From Petrosia ficiformis (lineage: Eukaryota > Porifera > Demospongiae > Haplosclerida > Petrosiidae), in the NCBI GenBank assembly GCA_947044365.1, contig OX345642.1, positions 3,905,598 through 3,969,597 on the forward strand: 64,000 nt of DNA, written 5' to 3'. The first letter of the stretch is position 1, and each line of letters begins with the position of its first letter. The notes under the pieces are model-generated. The model worked only from the letters and a program-made list of their open reading frames with translations. It had not been told where the DNA came from and ran no database searches. Positions 13,201 to 24,500 of this stretch are shown in pieces. Both the position numbers and the translations under genes were made by a program.

Positions 13201-16200
13201 ATTAGAACACTTACATAATCGTCCAGAATACACAGGTTTGATTTATAATTCAATGATTACGTCTGATTAGAAATACTAATCTTGTAATGCTTTGCTAATC
13301 TAACCTCACATAGAGAATAAACACTAATTAATAAGGCTGAAAGAGGAAAATGAAAAATGCTGGGAATTGAACCCTGACTCCAGCCACCAGTGCTCTCACA
13401 ACTGAGCTATGACAACCAGACAACCATCAAAACCAATGTAACACGTACGACTATGTTCAGTAGTTTTGTTGGGATTTTGTATGTCTGTAGTCTTACATAG
13501 CTCTTAGTAGCTACATGTAGGTGGGGGAGTAGGGAGGCAAAAAGACAGATCTTGGTACATGTATACCTGTAGAATGTGTGGACATAATGCCAGTATACCA
13601 CCAATGTATGAGAAGATAACGATCAAACTATTTCTGGTACATGTAAACATTTGTTTTATACATGTACCTTTGTTTCTGGCAGCCTGTGTTGCTATATCAA
13701 TTCCTTTTTGAATGACAATCTCTCTGGCCTTTCTTCTCAGCTCCTCTTCATCAAGTTCCTCTCCAGACTTCTTAAGAACATTTATCACTTCTCTTAGATC
13801 CTCGACTCTCTCTGAGTAACCAGCCACCATACCCAGGGCTGCACCTACAGCATTTGCAACCTAAGGGGTTGAATTTATGAGGCAATAAATAATTAGCACA
13901 ACACAAGGTCAATGTCTTGATTCGTTAGTTTTGCAAAATTTGATAATGTATGTATGTACATGTACAGGTACATTTAGTACATATAATGACTTGTAGGTGT
14001 GTATATCTGTATGCATGTTTGTATGTACATGTACATGTATGTACGTATATACATGTACATGTATGTGAAACTTGTAAGTATGTGTACATGTATATGCGTG
14101 TACGTGTTAGATATGCGGTAATAGTAATAGATAATAGTAATAGTAAAGATTACATGTACATGTTTCAAGGTAATAGTAATAGTAATAGGTAAGTAAAAAA
14201 AAACTGAGGTAATAGTATTAGTAATCATAATAGACAATCAAGTAATAGTATTAGTAATAGTAATATACAATCTCAATTTTGAGGTAATAGTAATAGCAAT
14301 TGTAATTGACCTTAAGTAATATGTGCATTTAAAGTAGGACCAGTAGAGAGACTTTTTAGTATTGGAGGAAATGTTTTTGGTCAGAAAGTGACTGATCCTG
14401 TTTTTGAGAAACTCATGAACATTAAATGCCAAAGGTCATTTAGTTTAAAACGTGACAGAATTTCAAAGAAACCTCAAAGCTATAGTATTCCATAAAAGTA
14501 ACACAATAATAGTAACAGCGATTTTTAAGGTAATTGTAATTGACCCCATGTCTGATTACCGTCACTATATGTGGCTGTATTATTCTTATGTATATTTGTG
14601 TGTTATGAATCTACATACATCTATATCTGTAATCATCTGGCCATTTGGTAAAATTTAGTTTCAAAGAAGCGTACAATTGCTCTTCCTTGGTTGTTAAATT
14701 AGTGAAGCCATTTCAAATGATAAGCCAGGCCTCTTGTACATGTAGAAGTTAAGTCACACATTCATTATGTATAATACTCACATGATAGTTTGGAGGAAAT
14801 GTTACATTTGAAGTTCCTTTAAGCGGAACTTGTAAATCAACAAGAATACCTCCACCTCCAACCAAAAGTACTGGTAGATCTTTTTTATCAGTCTGTGGGG
14901 AGAATATTATAATGAATATTGAAAGAAGTTGAGTTAAGATAAGACACATGGATCTTACAAAAAGGTTGAAAATTATTTAGTTGCTTTGAGAAACATTTAT
15001 TTATCATTTATGTTTGTGTACTGATGTGCTTTTAGTATTTTATGTTATCATACAAAATGATGATCACTACATGCATTTACATGTAGTCATTTATAATTTT
15101 CACTTCTTAGATTCAAAGTTTGTTAGTCTGCATAATTTGCCAAATAGGTTGAATAAGCGAGTATTTGAGTATCTATACAAAACTTTAATTGAATGAAATT
15201 CTCATAAATAGAGTGTATAACAGTTTATCATTAAACATAGTGTACATGTATAATGGTTTATCATTAAACAGAGTGTACATGTATAACGGTTTATCATTAA
15301 ACATTGTTTAAGTGTCAATCTAAACAATTACATGTGTATTTTGGCAAAAATTTACCTTAACAAGGTCAATTATTGTTTCCAATTTTTGATGAATCTCTCT
15401 CATGGCTTGATAGGTGATATGAGGACTTATACTAACACATTTAGCACCATCGATATCTAGAAACATAAAATATGATTTTAAGAACTAAATATGAAAAATC
15501 ATTGGCATGTACATGTACATGTACATGTAATTATTTTTGTGTAATTTAGATAAAATGGTTTCATAATGTAAAATGTCATGAAGCCCATGTTCATAATTCA
15601 ATTCTACAAGCATTATAAAGGTGTGTAATTGAGGCTTGTCTAATCACACCAAGTGCTGGATATTGTATTAATAATAATTATTACATGTACGTACATGTAA
15701 GTATTTTAACAGCCATATCTTGCTCCTCTTTTTAAACTTATGACAAAACATGCGATAAAATGATAGTAACATGCTCGGAATGGTGGGAAGTTCTGTTTCA
15801 TAAGATCTCTCTTTGCTTCCCATATTGACACTATAATGTCATTAATGAACAAACCCAATGTTAAGGAATGGGGAATAATAGACTATAGTCCTGTATGTAT
15901 TTATCGTTTATTACTTACATGTACCTAGTGCAAATAAACAATCAGAATACAGAAAATGCACAATAATTATGATTAAGCATAATATCACTTATTGTACACA
16001 TAAGTGAGTTACTTATTAGAGCTGGGCGACAATGAAATTTTGAGCTATCACAATATTTAATAGATACTTGAACGACAGTGAATACTATCATGATAGTGGA
16101 ACTAAATTTGTTTGAGCATTTTCCACCTGTGGCAAAGAAACCAAGTATTCCCATACATCACTCTTAGAGCCCTCTAACAAAAACAATTGCAGCTCTTTGT

Positions 16201-19200
16201 CGAGATCTATCTCATCAGAAATATTCCTCACCAACTTCACTTTTTTTCACTTGATTGTAGGTATGTTGAGGCTAGAATGCACATACTTGTAACCACATGT
16301 CCACTATCACGATAGAAATGTTTAGCTATCACTGTCATGATAGTAACACTGATAATAAGGATAGTCACACTATCACTACTATTACCCAGCCATATTACTG
16401 ATTGCACATTTTACTGATCTCTACTAGTAGAGCTCCAAGAACAGTGATAGTTAGGAACTGGATAGTTCACAAGATCAGTAATAAATCACTTAAAACACAC
16501 TTCATTGTGAGCACTCAGTCTCATTTACATGTACATAAGGTACTCACATTCAACTTGTGCATTATGCACTCTTAATCTTTACTGATCTGCCCTTGTGCAG
16601 GCATGGTGTGTTTGGACACTACAACACAAAGTTCGGACACTACAACAATACATTTAATGACATAAATATTATACCTTTAGCTACACCAGCTGACAATGCT
16701 ACATCAGTAGCAGTGCATGTATCACCACCAAAACAAAGAGCCTTTGATACTAACTGGTACCCAACACTCTCAGGACCAACCTTTACCTGACAATACGAAA
16801 ATAAGAGCAATCAGAAATCAATTATGTGCACATTTCTTGGATGTTAGTTACACAGTGGCCATTTAAAATAATGTCTTACTCATCAGGGTTGCTGTTAGAA
16901 TGGAGGCACCCCACCCCTCAAAGTCTTTCTAATTCAAGTTTGCCAACTCCCCCCTTGGCAAATTTTCTAAATGAACACCTGCTAATATTACTAATATTCC
17001 TGATAATGACTCCAGATACATGTATCTACTGCTGTGATCTGATGTTACATTAACCTCCTACAGTATCTGATGAAATTCTCAAAAATTACATTACCCCGGC
17101 CTTCACCTAATGCCTAGTATTAAGTTAGCCTGTTGGCGTATGAGATGTTTGATTCGGACCCTGCCAGCTGGGCTGCCTTGGTAGCTCAGTTGGTAGAGCA
17201 TCTGTCTGGAATGCAGAGTGTCGTGGGTTCGAATCCCACCTGAGGCAACTCTCATTTTCATTTTTCCATTGCCTCAGGTGTCTTTTTTTCTTTCTTTCTT
17301 TCTTTCTTTCTTTCTTTCGTTCTACATCTCTGATAACATCATGTATATCAAAGGTTTTAATGAAGTTATAATCATAGAACTGACATTAGTAGATACATGT
17401 AAAGGTCATTCACATTCACCTTGTCCTCAGAAAAATGTTCATAACTTTGGTTTGGAATAACCAACAATCTTTTTACATTTACCATTTTGATATAATTATT
17501 CTTTTTTTGTGTATGTCAAATTTCAATTCATTGCTTCAATATTGAGTTACAATTAATCTTATGACATTAAACTATACACTATATTACATATAAAGTCATC
17601 ACATCTTAATTTTGAGGACATCGTGAATGTGTTAGCAGGTAAATGTACAATATTAGTCAACTGCGCATCACTCAAAACTAACTAATACTAATACTAATAA
17701 CTGATAAGGTTAACATACTGATTCAATTATCAGTACATAACATTATTCCTGTATCTAAAAGAGATGTACATGTATATTATACATGTATTATAGTATGCTT
17801 CAATTGATAAAACAAGAAAAATAGTACTCAGGAAACTAAGCTACATGTATATTAAAAATATTAACATTACTTGACACTATTTAGCCTTACAAATCAGCTG
17901 TCCTACATACATGTATATTGTAGTGTATTCACATTTGGGTTTTAGTAAGCACATCAGCACTAATGAATTGCATATATGTATCATCATAAAATTTAAAATA
18001 ATTGATCAAGTCGTTATGAACATACACTATATCAAAACTTAATTATACACATGTACTTCTCTCACTGTTGATGGGTCCATAGAGACAATAGAACCTCCAC
18101 CTAAACCAATACTAACAACGTCCGGCATTTGAAAATTAGTTCTAACACCTCCAATCTAGAGAAACAAATTAATAACACCAGTCAATAAGTAACTTATCAG
18201 ACACATCACTATCCATACAAGTTCAATGTCTACTAAAACATTTGCAAGGTCAACATCATATGTGACTATAATTATATACCTAAAAGTAGTTGGACTAGCT
18301 ATACGTAATTGTGATAAAATCTGTACAAGTATCAAATCAAAGCACTGTATCAACACGTATGATATTCCCAAGATAAAGTTGTCATTTTGCTTAAATGCTG
18401 ATATCTCATACTTAATACCATACTTATACAGGCCTGAGTTTGTACACAGTACCATCTCAGGCCTGTATAAGTATGGTATTAACTATTAAGTTTGCCTACT
18501 TAAAAATTGAAATTCTGTTTATGCCTACTATGTTAAAATAGTTCTCCGTAAATGCAAGGGTCAGGCCATGCCTGACTATAGAAACACATATTGCTACTCA
18601 ATAGACAAGATAGTGAAGATACCACAATAGAACAAGCTATGGTCAGTATATAAAGGACACTAAAAAATATTATATCTATATAGCAAGTTTTATCACTATT
18701 TTATATTAAGTATGGAGGAAAAGATGGACATAGTGAAATTGAAAGATACATGTAAGTTCTGTTGTAGATTGCAGTACGTGACAAATAGTAAACTTGTTTT
18801 GAAGATTATGTTGATCATCATCAACTCAGCCTTGGCCTCATCCAATTAAGTGAGCGGAAAAAAAGTAGGTGTGGCCACATTATTAATTAGTCTGGGTGTA
18901 AAATTGAGTTCTTTCTATGGGAAACACTGATCGACACGGATAAGTAATAAATTGACAAGGTTGAGACAGAAGAAAATTTTGTAGGTGAGGAGTACAACTG
19001 TAAGTAGGCTTTGTAGTGAAGCAGTAACCATGTCGAATGAAAGCTAGTCAGTCACAATGAGACATTCATAATCATTTTCTCACCTTCACTTGTGATGAAG
19101 CTTCTCTTGGGAATCCATTACATAGTATACCAATATCAGTGGTAGTACCACCAATATCAATAACAATAGCATCCTTTTTTCCTGAGAGAAACATGGCTCC

Positions 19201-20521
19201 TCTCATACTATTAGTAGGTCCAGAGGAGAAAGTCAAGATGGGATGCTTCATTGCTTCATCTACACTGTTATAAAAAGTTACTCTAAATGCAAAGGCAATT
19301 TTTAAATGAAATGTTAGTCCCAATCCAATATTTATTCCTGCTCCTGTCAGGATGCCTAATTCTCACTCACATTGAAGTTACGTGTATTTGGTATTAATAA
19401 GTTATTTCAAATAGATTAGCTTTACTATTTCTTACTTTTATACTCCTATTGGTCAGAACTATACTATATGAATTTAACTGATCCTTAAGAAAAACAACAG
19501 TGGCATAAATAAAATCTGACCAACGTGAAATCCTCCATGCAAATTTGATATTACACAAGATAACAATTACCACATTCTATACACCAGTGCTTATTTACAA
19601 CACAAATATTTTGATGTCAGTACTCAATAATAAAAAAATACACACGTCACCTATTATACCTGATGAGTGTCCCATCATTCTGTGTAAGATATAATTGACA
19701 GTTGAGTTTGAGACCTTTCAGTGCAGTTTTGAATGCACTGATTGTCTTTGCAGCAAGTGGTTTCAATGATTCATTAAGAATTGCTGCATTTTCTCTCTCT
19801 ATCAACCCAAGACGACCAATCTATAGGAAGATAATATGTTCTATATATATATAATACATTGCTGACTACTTTTGAGGTCAAAATTTAATTCTGTGGTATT
19901 TGGCAGTATATATAATCAGCTTACCCAACTTGCCATTGTGAAACTGAAGTCTTGGCAGTGTTTATTATTCTTCAGAATATTAACTACCTTTCTCTCCTGA
20001 TTCTTGTCAGGATCACCTAAAGGTGAAAAGACACCGGACACAACAATATTCTTTAAAGGAGGCTGGCATTCAAGTATATCTTTAACAACTTCTTGTAGCT
20101 CTTCAGCCTGTATTTCAGCGATATGTTTTCCATTATACTCCACACCACCAGACACCATGTAGACTCTTCCTTTCATTAATGGATTGAGATCTGCTGGGAA
20201 ATCAGCAAATGGAGGTACTGCTCTTGATGCAGGACCACAGAGACGTATTACTGCAACTGGTACAAGTTTGTCCTTTCTTCTTTCAACAACAGCATTAACA
20301 AAATGTGTGGTGCCAATACATACTCTAGATAATCTGGATCGAACATAATCAGGTTGAAAATCCTTCAGTGCATCAAGTGCCCCTGATATAGCATTAATGA
20401 TACCTTCCGTAGGATCCAGAGTAGTTGGCTTCTTACATGATGAAATTACTTGTCTACCTTTTAAGATAACTGCGTCTGTGTTGGTACCCCCTACATCGAC
20501 TCCTATCACAAAGGAAGACAT
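4228..20521 (-). CDS. Hydantoinase A/oxoprolinase-DUF917 fusion protein, 16 exons, 3' end not found
   Basis: Exons, 5' to 3' on the minus strand: 20521-19925, 19820-19660, 19264-19084, 18155-18057, 16786-16675, 15456-15356, 14892-14782, 13860-13668, 12343-12185, 11135-11016, 9389-9236, 8367-8234, 7547-7396, 5823-5689, 4947-4808, 4408-4228. All introns are GT-AG and all phases agree, giving 910 codons. Residues 1 to about 560 form a hydantoinase A/oxoprolinase ATPase half: VGVDVGGTNTDAV near residue 10, IVIDIGGTTTDIG near 300, IGLGGGSI and LLVGGGGILVD further on. About 610 onward is a DUF917 (S-methyl thiohydantoin desulfurase-like) half: IGAGILGCGGGGDP, CFMGAPVIINEKL, and AEIGGLNSFEPLL followed by DADGMGRAFPELQ. 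The start is the Met of MSSFVIGV at 20521, not the upstream in-frame codon at 20632, because the family begins at this beta strand. The last exon ends in a donor (GTCAGT), so roughly 90 C-terminal residues are missing. A cytosolic role in thiohydantoin or oxoproline-type ring metabolism is inferred from the families. Confidence 0.93.
4444..4655. mobile_element. Putative short terminal-inverted-repeat element
   Basis: The ends TAGGGCTGGGA and its imperfect complement TCCCAGTCCTA bracket AT-rich sequence rich in ATCGATT motifs. No convincing target duplication was found. It lies in the intron between exons 16 and 15 of the fusion gene. Confidence 0.35.
6770..7070. repeat. Tandem repeat, about 107-bp unit, three copies
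   Basis: Three head-to-tail copies share blocks such as GGGATGGGTGGGTTATAT and GAGTTCATTTATTAT. The second and third are nearly identical, while the first and the last edge differ more. It is intronic (between exons 14 and 13 of the fusion gene). Confidence 0.85.
7950..8094. repeat. Foldback element with 53-bp arms
   Basis: Arms 7950-8002 and 8041-8094 are inverted copies with few mismatches. Their tips read GTGAAGTAAACCCCTAGGAT and its near-complement. The spacer is 38 bp. It is a likely foldback MITE in the intron between exons 13 and 12 of the fusion gene. Confidence 0.9.
10135..10650 (+). repeat. Dispersed repeat R1, longest copy
   Basis: This is the fullest copy of the repeat also seen at 111-412 and 33430-33960. 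It contains a run of about 18 G at 10418-10434 and ends near a block (TGTGACATCGGTGCTCTAAG) that also ends the 33.4-kb copy. A frame opens at 10185-10448, but no domain is recognised and similar peptides in other copies are frame-shifted. It lies in the intron between exons 11 and 10 of the fusion gene. Confidence 0.8.
11461..11560 (-). other. Unexplained open segment in an intron
   Basis: The minus strand reads openly here with an exon-like composition (NNNPYGATLRRCVDIAKEKQ), but it has no clear acceptor. The exons on both sides join in phase without it. It could be an alternative exon, a nested gene fragment or a decayed insertion. Confidence 0.25.
11614..11966. mobile_element. hAT-type MITE, about 353 bp
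   Basis: Termini TAGGCCTGTGCGATAAT and the complement of TAGACCTGTTCGATAAT form imperfect inverted repeats. The flanking octamers ATGCACAT (11606-11613) and ATGTACAT (11967-11974) match at 7 of 8 positions, as expected for an 8-bp hAT target duplication. It has no coding capacity. It is intronic in the fusion gene. Confidence 0.7.
12667..13047. repeat. 49-bp tandem repeat, 7 full copies plus a partial
   Basis: The unit begins ACACATAGCTTAGACAATTA and includes TACATGTACACAACT. Copies start at 12667, 12716, 12765, 12814, 12863, 12912 and 12961, with a partial at 13010. The copies are almost identical: one has ACACATTG instead of ACACATAG, and the last has one A-to-G change. This near-identity implies recent expansion. 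It lies between exons 9 and 8 of the fusion gene. Confidence 0.97.
13340..13425 (-). repeat. tRNA-derived sequence (SINE-like head)
   Basis: On the minus strand an A-box-like TAGCTCAGTTGTGAGAGC and a B-box GGGTTCAATTCCC are spaced as in a tRNA. The cloverleaf is imperfect, which fits a tRNA-derived SINE remnant or tRNA pseudogene rather than a working tRNA. Confidence 0.6.
13935..14330. repeat. Simple-sequence tract
   Basis: TACATGTA-rich sequence is followed by many GTAATA triplet-pair repeats with small interruptions. It borders a hAT transposase fragment on its right, and similar GTAATTG motifs follow that fragment. Confidence 0.7.
14334..14495 (+). pseudogene. hAT transposase C-terminal (dimerisation) fragment
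   Basis: A 53-codon open segment reads GPVERLFSIGGNVF and EKLMNIKC. This is the hAT C-terminal dimerisation signature (S/P-x-E-R-x-F-S followed by the L-x-x-K-C helix). No other part of the transposase is seen nearby, so it is a short remnant in the intron between exons 8 and 7 of the fusion gene, on the opposite strand. Confidence 0.75.
15213..15305. repeat. Short tandem repeat, about 39-bp unit
   Basis: The block GTGTACATGTATAA followed by GGTTTATCATTAAACA is repeated, with an incomplete first copy. It is intronic in the fusion gene. Confidence 0.7.
17175..17247 (+). tRNA. tRNA-like gene or SINE head, anticodon GGA
   Basis: A full cloverleaf can be folded: acceptor GCCTTGG with CTGAGGC (two wobble pairs), D-arm GCTC/GAGC, anticodon stem TCTGT/GCAGA, loop CTGGAAT, and a T-arm of GTGGG, TTCGAAT and CCCAC. 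A-box and B-box promoters are intact. The loop places GGA (a serine anticodon) at 17208-17210, but the variable arm is only 5 nt, whereas true serine tRNAs have a long one. A pyrimidine tail with TTTC repeats follows at 17281-17320. It is therefore more likely the head of a tRNA-derived SINE or a tRNA pseudogene than a working serine tRNA. Confidence 0.6.
17402..17631. mobile_element. MITE family M2, intact-looking copy
   Basis: The ends are imperfect inverted repeats (left CATTCACATTCACCTTGTCC, right the complement of CACATTCACGATGTCC). The interior matches 31841-32072 collinearly and 30371-30595 in reverse. It has no coding capacity. It lies in the intron between exons 5 and 4 of the fusion gene. 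Confidence 0.8.
18412..18482. repeat. Perfect 27-bp inverted repeat
   Basis: Arms 18412-18438 and 18456-18482 are exact reverse complements around a 17-bp spacer. It is intronic, and may be a foldback element or a cruciform. Confidence 0.95.
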
Positions 20522-21304
20522 TTTGCAAACGTAAGGTCGTCCCAGCTTGCCAGTTGCCACGTGCTCGCTAGCCAGCCCCTCCCACAGAAAAGGTTTGGTT
20601 TTTGAGTACCAAAACCAAATTGTCCATAACAATGCGAAGTTTGAATTAGTGTATGAAAGTTTTCAATTTGTTCAGAGTATTACATAATAAGTGTAATAAT
20701 GAATAACGAGTACTAGTTTATGAGTTGTAATTTTGTTTTGACTGCACATGCTGTGTAGTTAAACTTTGTTTATAAATAGATAACAAACGTCTGCGATAAT
20801 TATGATAACACAAATACAGTTATTTGATTGACCTGAAGACATGTAAATATATATAATTATGATTAGATACCTTTGAATTCATTTTACATTAATTTTCGAA
20901 GTAGCTACTGTGTAAAACATTTCAGAATGTTTTGTTTCAACATAATTATGCGAGATAATTCTCCAACTGGATTAAATATTGTTATTTACGTATATACCTA
21001 GTGGAATAACTTACTCTCTTTTCATTAGATTTTATGCTGTATAATAATGCTACTGAAGTGTTGTTCTTCATGCAGGTATAGTATAATTATGACATTTAAC
21101 TAACAAATTTCCTTATTGCAAAGTGATTATATAAAAACCATGCTAAGCTTTTATATACAACATCAACTATGATAGACATTATACACTATATAATACTGCA
21201 AAAACAGTTTGGTTATTTCAAACAATCAGTTGGTTGCATTTCAAACATCCTATTAATTACTGCTGAATTGAGGTGTTGAAGAGCAAGTTATGGTGTGGGA
21301 CATG

Positions 21305-21337
<33 letters not shown>

Positions 21338-21551
21338 GTATTTAACAAGATGATAATAATTTATCTGTTCTTTCACTATGAATTTTATTTCAACTTAAAG
21401 AAGGTATGTATGTATTATACGTCATATTATTTATAACACACGATACATTTAATCCACAATATGCATGTACAGAATGTTAACAATCAAATGAAAGAGTTAA
21501 TTTCTAATTTTATTGTTACATTAGTTTCATCGAAAATTTCCTGACTGCACG
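20522..21551. other. Intergenic spacer between fusion gene and ankyrin gene
   Basis: AT-rich sequence with TA dinucleotide runs near 21305-21340. It must hold the promoter of the minus-strand fusion gene and the 3' region of the ankyrin gene, but no specific motif could be assigned. Confidence 0.5.
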
Positions 21552-24500
21552 TTAGTATACACTCACTGGATATTTCGAATAATCCGATTGATGTTTGCTA
21601 AAATGGGTATCAACAGAATCATCAAGATATCTTCTAATTGATGAAATATTTACATTTCGTTGCTGTCTAGTACTATGAAGGGATTGCTGACTTGTAGTGT
21701 CTTTTTTCATGGATGTGTCGTGTAAAGCTTGAAGTAATGAAGTCCCCTCTAGCTCTTTGCCATGCATTCCATTATGTTGTAATAGAAACGCTCGAGTTAC
21801 ATCTTGTTCAGCACATTCAGCAAAGTCAAGTGCACTATCGCCAAAATCATCCGTATGATTAATATTAGCACTAGATTGAATAAGTGCATCTACTATATCA
21901 GTGCGGCCACATGATGCTGCAACCATGAGAGGAGTAACACCATGAACAAATTTAACATCTGGTGTCATCTTGCCAGACATCAACTGATCTACTACTGATC
22001 CTAAATCACCTTCAACACAAGAAATAAGAAGAGCGCTATGGTCAGAAACAATTTCTAGTCTATTTGACAACAATTTAATGATTGGAATGTGACCACAGTG
22101 ACAAGCATAATACCATCCAATCGATAGAGTTTCGAAACTCAGGTCAGCATGATTCAGCAAAGAGTTCACAGCTTCTGTATTTCCTTTGATAGCGGCAATT
22201 TGCAATGAATCTAACGACATTTGAATGTCTTGGCCAATTACAATATCTGAATTTGCTTTATACTGCAATAGTGTTTCAACAATATCGGAATTGTCATTCA
22301 TACTAGCTGCCATCAGCGCGGTACACCCATTGTTATTACAAATATTAGGATCAGCATTTTGAGTTAGAAGTAGTTTCACTACCTGGAGATGACCGTTATG
22401 ACTGGCAATCATTAACGCTGTCCACCCCCTGTTATTACGAATATTGAGATCAGCAGTATGTTTTAGTAGTTGTTTTACTACCTGGAGATGACCGCTATGA
22501 CTAGCAATCATTACTGCTGTCCATCCATCATTGTCATGAACATTTGGGTCAGCACATTCTTTTAGTAGTAATTCGACTACTTGGAGATGATTGTTCTGGC
22601 TGGCAATGAGTAGTGCTGTTGATCCATTTGCGTTACGAACATTAGGATCCACTTTTCCCTTCAGTAGTAGTTCCACTAAGTGAAGATGATCATTTTGACT
22701 GGCAAACATTAATGCCGTCCATCCATCAACATCTCTAATGTTAGGATCAGCATTTTCTTTCATTAGTAGTTCCGCTAGCTGGAGATGACCATTGTGACTG
22801 GCAAACATTAGTGCTGTCGACCCATCATTATTATAAATATTGGGATCAGCATTTTTCTTTAGTAGTAGTTTCACAATCTGGAGATGACCATTCTGAGTGG
22901 CCAACATTACTGGTGTCCATCTTTCAACATTATGAGAATTAGGATCTGCATTATGCCTTAGCAGTAGTTCCGCTACTTGGAGGTGACCATTTTGACTGCT
23001 AAACATTAGTGCTGTCCACCCATCAACTTCTTTAATGTTAGGATCAATATTTTGTCTTAGTAGCAGCTCCACTACCTCAAACTGACCATTATAACTGGCA
23101 AACAACAGTATGGTATCAATCTGACCTGTCTCATCCTGAATGTTGGGATCATTGTTGTGTTCTCGTACTAACGTCTCTAAATGTCCTAGATTACTAGCTG
23201 TTTTTAAAAGCAATGATGCCTTGTATGTGAGAATACTGATATCAGCATTAAATTGAAGAAGTATTGAGAATATCTCTCTTGTTTTGGAGACCATTAGTGC
23301 TGTATGTCCATAGTTATCGCGATGATTAATATCAGCTCCGGCTGATAATAGTGTTTGCACAACCTCTTCATGTCCAGCCTCACTGGCCAATGTTAACGCT
23401 GTCTTTCCCTCACTATTACTGTAGTTTACATTAACTCCCAAGTCTAGTAATAACTGGACTGCCTCATTATTACCTGAATGTGATGATTCTAGAAGAGCTG
23501 AATCAAAAGTGAAGCTCATATCTTCATTTTCTTGTAAAATAGTTGAACTACCAATCTGTAACCTGAAGATCCCTGTGAAACGCATGAACTGCAGCTTCTG
23601 ACTACTTGTGGCTATAAAATAGTGCAATTTCTCTTTCGGAAGTAAAAGCATCACAGATACTGATCCAGACTCCACCTTAATGATCCTAACTTTATGCCGG
23701 TAATGTAGAAGATTTTGCACTAGTTTTTCAATGAAATCTAATGTAACTCTTCCCCAGTCAGCTTGGAGTTTAATGGTCACTATTAAATGCGAGTCTGAAA
23801 TAATAGGTGTGGTAGAAAATTGATGTAATTTATTCATTAAGGTTTTAATAGGTTTAGTACGTTTGAAACACCTCACTTTTTCAACATGTGCTTTTACCAT
23901 GGTGATATCATCTTCATCTAAATATTCTTCAACAATCATTTCCAGTAGCTCACAGTCAAGATAATCATTGTGTGGACGAATGGCATCAAATAACTTATCA
24001 GTTGTATTCATTTCAGTCAATCCTCTGATTCCACATACTTGTGCCTCTTCGATATAAGCTGCCATATCATGAAGTGAAATTTTTCCTGATTTCACTAACT
24101 GGTCAACCTTGCAACGGATATTTCTGGCTAATGAAGTAAAAGATCGGTGAAGCTTTTTCAAATCTTCTACAACAATCTCTTCTGATGAGAGATACAGTCC
24201 TTGACTGGAGGAGGGTTGCAGTTGGTCATGGGCCTCTATCACACTTAAGTGACGGTCTTTGTGTGGAACACTACCAGCAATAACTATGTTGAATTTCCTT
24301 TTAATAGTATCTGCTAGAGTAAGTTCTCTTGCTTTTTCAAGAGCTAAGACAATGTCCTTCCATGAAGCATCAGGAGATCTGCGCAACCATGTCCCAAAAA
24401 GTTCAAATTTTTGTTGCTCAACAATACGATTATCTTCTCTGATTTGTTCAATATCTCCTCTTGTAACACCAGGCAGGTGGGTAGCAAATACCTGCCAATT

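Noticed and set aside
13950..14432. Open frames rich in Tyr, Val, Thr and Ile
   Set aside because: They are low-complexity translations of TACATGTA and GTAATA repeats.
16015..16390. hAT MITE bounded by GCTGGGCGACAAT and ATTACCCAGCC
   Set aside because: The ends are only partly complementary and the flanking octamers do not match.
20522..20632. Upstream start for the fusion gene at 20632
   Set aside because: The 37 extra residues have no family match, while the Met at 20521 begins the conserved first strand of the ATPase fold.
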